Of a stretch of 36,586 nucleotides of DNA, positions 33,501 to 36,586 are shown piece by piece; position 1 is the stretch's first letter, and each line of letters opens with the position of its first letter. The stretch comes from CAVUUN01 sp964421755 (GTDB lineage Bacteria; Acidobacteriota; UBA6911; RPQK01). Under the pieces are notes generated by a model that saw only the letters and a list, made by a program, of their open reading frames with translations, was not told the origin of the DNA and did not search any database. The position numbers and the translations under genes are program-made. The stretch spans positions 1 to 36,586 of the forward strand of contig CAYQYP010000266.1 of assembly GCA_964421755.1 (NCBI GenBank), written 5' to 3'.

Positions 33501-34663
33501 GCATGATCAAGGGCCGGCAGAACAGTGACGGGTCCTTCAGGACCGACGACTTTCTCATCCACACCGAGATGGACGGTGGTGTGGAAAACGCCTTCAGCAT
33601 GTGCGCCTATGCGGCAAATGCGCTGGCTGACTACGGCAGCGCCGCGGATAGCGCCGCACTGATGGCCGCGGCAGGTTACCTGCAAAGCTCCTACCCGTCG
33701 GTTGACGACGATTCATACTCGCTGGCGCTCGGTGCGGTCGCCTTGCAGAAGATCCCTGGCTTCGAGTCCGCAGCAGAGGCGATAGTCACGCGGTTGCTCG
33801 AGCTCGCCGTGTCCGACGGTTCGGGAGTCCACTGGGAACCATACCCCGTGGAAACGACCGGTTACGTAGCCATGGCTCTTATGAACGCTAATGGGGGCAA
33901 CGGGCGGCCGGAAGCACAACAGGCGCTCGACTGGCTGAGCACCCGGCGCAACGCCCTGGGCGGCTACGGGACGTCCACGCAGGACACTGTGGTTGCCATA
34001 CGGGCGCTGTTCATGGCGGCCGACAAAGTCCATCGGGACATTAACGCCACCGTCTCCGTGGTCGATGGCGTTAATACAATCTATTCCGTCAACCTGACCG
34101 GATCCAATTTCGACATCCTGCAGCAGTTCGAGCTCCCGATAAGATCCGGGCTCTTGATTACCTGTTCAGGGCAGGGAACAATCGGCTACCAGGTCGTAAA
34201 CCGCTACAATCTCCCTGGAGACATGGTTCCTCCCTCGACAGACCTTGAGCTGGACGTCGAGTACAAGGCCGAGGGGATACAAGCCGACGAGATCCTCGAT
34301 GTAGACGTCACCGTTCGATACGTGGGACAGAATGCGAAGACCGGCATGGTGATTGTCGACATTGGCATCCCATCCGGATTCGAGGTTGTGGATGCTTCGC
34401 TCGCCAAACTGGTTGATTCGAAGGTGTTGCAGAGGGCGGAAATCGCCGGTCGCAAGGTCATCCTGTATATCGAGAAGCTGATGAAGGATGAGCCGCTGAT
34501 GTTCAGCTTCCAGATGAAAGCTTTGTATCCCATTCGCGCCGCCGAATCGGTAGCCACGGCGTACGAGTACTACAATCGCGCGACGGAAGCGTACGATCGG
34601 GTCGCGCCGGGCGTGCGACGAGCGCCGAGGAGGCGCGAAGGAAGTCTTCGGCAACCGCAATAG
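30503..34663 (+). CDS. Exported alpha-2-macroglobulin-family thioester protein, complement C3/CD109-like
   Basis: A 1386-residue protein with a Sec signal peptide (about 1-26, HSLNA-ADA, no lipobox). Macroglobulin (MG) domains fill the first half; IETDKPIYKPGQKIEGRVVL (about 133) is a hallmark. FFPETWVWQPTALTDDSGRL, then ITGWKLAVV and FVEPSLPYSVTRGESLPLKV, follow the metazoan MG6-MG7 pattern. The thioester domain has Cys908 and Gln911 in GCGEQNM. His1020 in IHTEMDGG aligns with the catalytic histidine of C3 (VIHQEMIGG), which favours attack by hydroxyl groups. STQDTVVAIRAL, a CUB-like part and a C-terminal receptor-binding-like domain (about 1250-1365) complete the layout. It is shorter than typical bacterial members (about 1600-2000) and no PBP1C gene is adjacent. 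ATG 30503 follows AGGGAGA. It lies 76 bases after the LytTR gene. Confidence 0.93.
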   Translation: MRSRSAAVQLSLVLFLLGVFVHSLNAADAALMTAPKKLYAGAKSSVTVTTFDSMTRARIDRRVTLFLISQDRHTSYQLGTAPSGWKGVANMGFVVPPGLSGAYFLSARIEGIAGRLEVSATVTRSSAVLIETDKPIYKPGQKIEGRVVLLNSDLQPVSGSVKLVVQDAKGLRIAKWDLSADQYGIAPFSLDLASELNLGVWRVIAESASAQSQKDIRVERYVLPRFELAVELPKTWAVVDEQVEGVVDAHYFFGKPVSGTAKLVAKRWIGVWDQYATAQGQLSQGRFAFRLPAVGYVTGTPYNGGQGSIMLEVSVQDSTGHAQNTSETIVITEAPVVIGLSATSSSLKPEVDASVIVTTETPDGEAASALVSVATTFLDANGLKVGESKQDAETVEGRSEVVLHPPANTAMATVLAKTTIGKHTTQTVLEIGSNYSPSGNFLSLLRANSPGKLKVGDSMVCSAQASSAGTIYYEVYAGGRTVFSDVSEGGSFAFTVTPDMVPHAKVIAYVISDNNEVAADSLAFDVDLNLSASLSADFSAGEVKPGDPVRLTIDAGTGRKTMLGLSLVDQSVLALGQSRLHMAELFAELEKRFMEPVAEVHEEPGGFWAPPISSKGAIDILHDVGLEAVATAGVTIPPGVSLWWRGDFGPGIPVSPPAVGGLEKATPPEAPRVRQFFPETWVWQPTALTDDSGRLVLDLTAPDSITGWKLAVVGTCPRTGGQGLVLGESELTVFQEFFVEPSLPYSVTRGESLPLKVDVFNYLDQPQTVQLRLEPSSGFEIVGGTSVSVDVPANSASSAGFSIKTTGIGEFPLQIAAIGSRLSDAVLRQLKIVPEGWPAENIFNGVIKPGEQVPISLELPTMPGPLETIRPPVVVVPDSQRAFLYITPSPVAQTMQGVSDLLNMPFGCGEQNMIFLAPDVEILRYLRETGEINPEVRAKAEYYVNVGYQRELTYQTADGGFAAFGGDSGSLWLTAFVLSTFAAARDIRDIDDSVLQKASSMIKGRQNSDGSFRTDDFLIHTEMDGGVENAFSMCAYAANALADYGSAADSAALMAAAGYLQSSYPSVDDDSYSLALGAVALQKIPGFESAAEAIVTRLLELAVSDGSGVHWEPYPVETTGYVAMALMNANGGNGRPEAQQALDWLSTRRNALGGYGTSTQDTVVAIRALFMAADKVHRDINATVSVVDGVNTIYSVNLTGSNFDILQQFELPIRSGLLITCSGQGTIGYQVVNRYNLPGDMVPPSTDLELDVEYKAEGIQADEILDVDVTVRYVGQNAKTGMVIVDIGIPSGFEVVDASLAKLVDSKVLQRAEIAGRKVILYIEKLMKDEPLMFSFQMKALYPIRAAESVATAYEYYNRATEAYDRVAPGVRRAPRRREGSLRQPQ

Positions 34664-34667
34664 GTGC

Positions 34668-34748
34668 ACGGACGGACACGGACACAAGCACGGACGACCA
34701 CGGACGGAATCCGTGATTGTCCGGCTTTTGTCCGTGTTGGTCCGTGTT
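34668..34748. repeat. CACGGAC-rich hairpin repeat between convergent genes
   Basis: Copies of CACGGAC on the left (34668-34703) face TCCGTG copies on the right (34709-34748). The clearest pairs are CACGGA (34699-34704) with TCCGTG (34710-34715), and ACACGGACACAAGCACGGAC with TTGTCCGTGTTGGTCCGTGT. Lying between two convergent genes it may act as a bidirectional terminator. It resembles other dispersed repeats of this genome in form only. Confidence 0.6.
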
Positions 34749-34778
34749 CAGAATCCGCCGCTTTTCGGCCCGGCCTGG

Positions 34779-36586
34779 CTACCTTTTCACCCCAAGCTGT
34801 GCCTTCGCCAGAAGATCCCAGGCCGGCTGGTAACCCGCTCGAGCAGCCTGCCTGATGGCGTCCCACGCGGGCTCCACCTTCTTCAGTCGATGGCGAACGA
34901 CACCGAGGTTGTACAGGATCTCGCCAGACCCAGGCTGCAGGCTTAACGCCTGCTCAAGGACCCGCTCCGCTTCCGGCGTCCTCTCCAGATTGGCGTAGCA
35001 GATGCCGAGTCGGAGCAGATTGTCTGATGACTTCTCATGCGCGACAACTGCTTCCCAGTGAACGACCGCTTGCCGGTATTTGAGCAGACGCAGGAGGCAA
35101 CTGCCGAGGTTCTTGCGAGCCCAGTGCGCATCCGGGTCTTTCTGCAGACCCTCCTCATAGAAACCGGTTGCGCCGGTGAGGTCGTTAACTGACTCGCGAC
35201 AGTAGCCCAGGTTCAAGAGGTAATCGGCCGTCGGCCCGTCGGTTTTCGAAAGCCAGTCGAAGACGGCCGCGGCGGCCTTCCACTTCTTTGCGGTGAGGAG
35301 GCGATAGGCTTCCTGGCGCCGGATATCGATCCGGATGGTTTTGATTTCTGCGTCCTCCGGCTGGATGTTCTGCGCACGATCGAGGTACTGCAGGGCCTCG
35401 TCGTCACATCCGGTTTCGCGGAGACAACTGCTGATCAGTTTCAGGAGCTGTGGATTCAGAGGGTTACGGAGTTCCACTTGCCGCAGGTGTGTGAGCGCCT
35501 CTTGCCAGTTCTGTTCGCGCATGGCCCAGTGCGCAGCCGTCAGGAGCGCGTTTTGCTCGAGCGTCCGCGCCGCGCCAATGCCGGTCGGCTGTCGCCGCTG
35601 TGGGTCTTGTTCGCGCAGCAGCTCGAGTGCCGAGGCCGGATCTCCAAGTTGCGTCTTGATCCAGGCAGCCTTCTGCCGTGCGTCGGACCGGTTCGGGTCT
35701 CGGCGGAGTATCTCCCGGTACAGATCGCCCGCCTGTTTCAAGTCCGTGTGCCTGGCCATCAGGTCGGCGAGGAACATCTTCCCGGTCAGGAAGTCGGGAT
35801 TGGAGGCCACTACCGAGCGGAGCTTGTGGATGGCGGAAGGGAGGTCGCCTGCGCCAGCGATACGAACCGCCTCGGCGTACACCTCAAACGCTTTCATGAG
35901 GACTGCCGCACGTTCGGCTTCCTGGGTCGCCAGATCGTCTTGCTTCAACTCCCGGTAAATGCGGGCGAGCGCCTCGTGATAGAGAGGATTCTCGGGATCC
36001 GAGTCCACGGCAAGGTCCAGGTATTCGAGGGCCTGGCTGCGTTTTCCGTCCAACCTGCGCGTTTCGCTGAGATCATAGAGGAGTTGCGCGTTTCCGGGCT
36101 CCTGGATTAGAGCTTCCCTGAGCTGACGGTACGATTCGGCATAGTCGCCGGCGAGGTTCAGCAGGGAGGCATAGAGCCGTCGAGCGGCGGCCGTGCTCTC
36201 CTGCGATTCGACCGATCGTTTCGCGAAGACAAGCGCCCTGGCTCGGTCACCAGCCAGTAAAGAGGCCATCGCGGCTCCGTAAGCCGCCTCTGGGTTAACC
36301 GGCTTTCGCTCGAGCGAGGCCTCGAAGGACCGGATTGCGGCCTCGTATTTGCCCGATTGGCTTTGCGCCTGCCCAAGGTATGAGAGGATCCGGGCGTCCT
36401 CCGAATCGAGCGCCAGGGCGGCGCGGAAAACCGCCTCCGCCGGCACCGCCTGGCCGGTGTTCAGGAGTTGAGCCCCGTAGCGGGTGAGCAATTCGACGTT
36501 GCCGGGATACGTCCGCACCGCTTTCTGGAGCAGCGCGAGCGCTTCCTGCCACTGATAGCTGCCGACCAGCTGATCCGCCTGAACGA
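34779..36586 (-). CDS. Large tetratricopeptide-repeat protein, 5' end outside the window
   Basis: At least 602 residues visible; the frame is open to the right edge and the residues before the in-frame GTG at 36518 (ADQLVGSYQWQEALALL) still read as TPR, so the true start lies beyond 36586. Degenerate TPR motifs run throughout, for example LLTRYGAQLLNTGQAVPAEA, YLGQAQSQSGKYEAAIRSFE, LLNLGYCRESVNDLTGATGF and ILYNLGVVRHRLKKVEPAWD. It is probably an exported or periplasmic scaffold, but the N-terminus cannot be inspected. It converges on the macroglobulin-like gene across 115 bases containing a hairpin repeat. Confidence 0.88.
   Translation of the reverse strand, partial: VQADQLVGSYQWQEALALLQKAVRTYPGNVELLTRYGAQLLNTGQAVPAEAVFRAALALDSEDARILSYLGQAQSQSGKYEAAIRSFEASLERKPVNPEAAYGAAMASLLAGDRARALVFAKRSVESQESTAAARRLYASLLNLAGDYAESYRQLREALIQEPGNAQLLYDLSETRRLDGKRSQALEYLDLAVDSDPENPLYHEALARIYRELKQDDLATQEAERAAVLMKAFEVYAEAVRIAGAGDLPSAIHKLRSVVASNPDFLTGKMFLADLMARHTDLKQAGDLYREILRRDPNRSDARQKAAWIKTQLGDPASALELLREQDPQRRQPTGIGAARTLEQNALLTAAHWAMREQNWQEALTHLRQVELRNPLNPQLLKLISSCLRETGCDDEALQYLDRAQNIQPEDAEIKTIRIDIRRQEAYRLLTAKKWKAAAAVFDWLSKTDGPTADYLLNLGYCRESVNDLTGATGFYEEGLQKDPDAHWARKNLGSCLLRLLKYRQAVVHWEAVVAHEKSSDNLLRLGICYANLERTPEAERVLEQALSLQPGSGEILYNLGVVRHRLKKVEPAWDAIRQAARAGYQPAWDLLAKAQLGVKR

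Noticed and set aside
34668..34748. CACGGAC repeats considered as a small coding gene
   Set aside because: The frames crossing it are short and repetitive; the inverted arrangement between convergent genes better fits a terminator or repeat.

Overview
The window is a high-GC bacterial chromosome segment, most likely from an Acidobacteriota relative (Solibacteres/Bryobacterales/Vicinamibacteria-like). This placement is an inference. It rests on an Oar-type TonB-dependent receptor with an N-terminal carboxypeptidase-regulatory-like domain, an FG-GAP/ASPIC-UnbV (CRTAC1) protein paired with a TPR protein, large GH and esterase genes, and many palindromic intergenic repeats. I saw no rRNA, tRNA, CRISPR array, phage gene or complete transposase.

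Left part (1-11.7 kb): a leftward pair encodes a TonB-dependent receptor and a GH95/DUF5703-like glycoside hydrolase, with a LacI-like operator candidate upstream. Divergent from it is a multi-PAS hybrid histidine kinase whose stop codon overlaps the start of a secreted CE1-like esterase. Together they look like a glycan sensing, uptake and degradation locus. A hairpin terminator and a small low-affinity iron permease-family gene follow.

Middle part (11.7-21.4 kb): a leftward run encodes a GT-C-like membrane protein, a Tat-targeted nitrilase-superfamily enzyme, a TPR protein and a CRTAC1 protein. A second, cytoplasmic nitrilase-like gene, an FNR-like regulator with an N-terminal C-x2-C-x5-C motif, and an exported lactonase (YbhE/PF10282-like) follow. 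The intergenic spaces here are filled with several distinct palindromic repeat elements, one nested inside another and one flanked by a 10-bp direct repeat.

Right part (21.4-34.7 kb), the most interesting region: a same-strand cassette encodes a thioredoxin-fold protein, an ABC ATPase, a FtsX/MacB-type permease, a LolA-like periplasmic carrier, an outer-membrane barrel, a LytS-type sensor kinase, a receiver-SpoIIE phosphatase, a LytTR response regulator and a large exported alpha-2-macroglobulin-family protein. Genes from the carrier through the LytTR regulator overlap or almost touch. The last protein has the CGEQ thioester and a histidine in the position of the complement C3 catalytic histidine, so it resembles animal C3/CD109 more than the usual bacterial PBP1C-linked form. 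My reading is an envelope export system tied to its own signalling module and to a thioester protein. A convergent TPR gene runs off the right edge.
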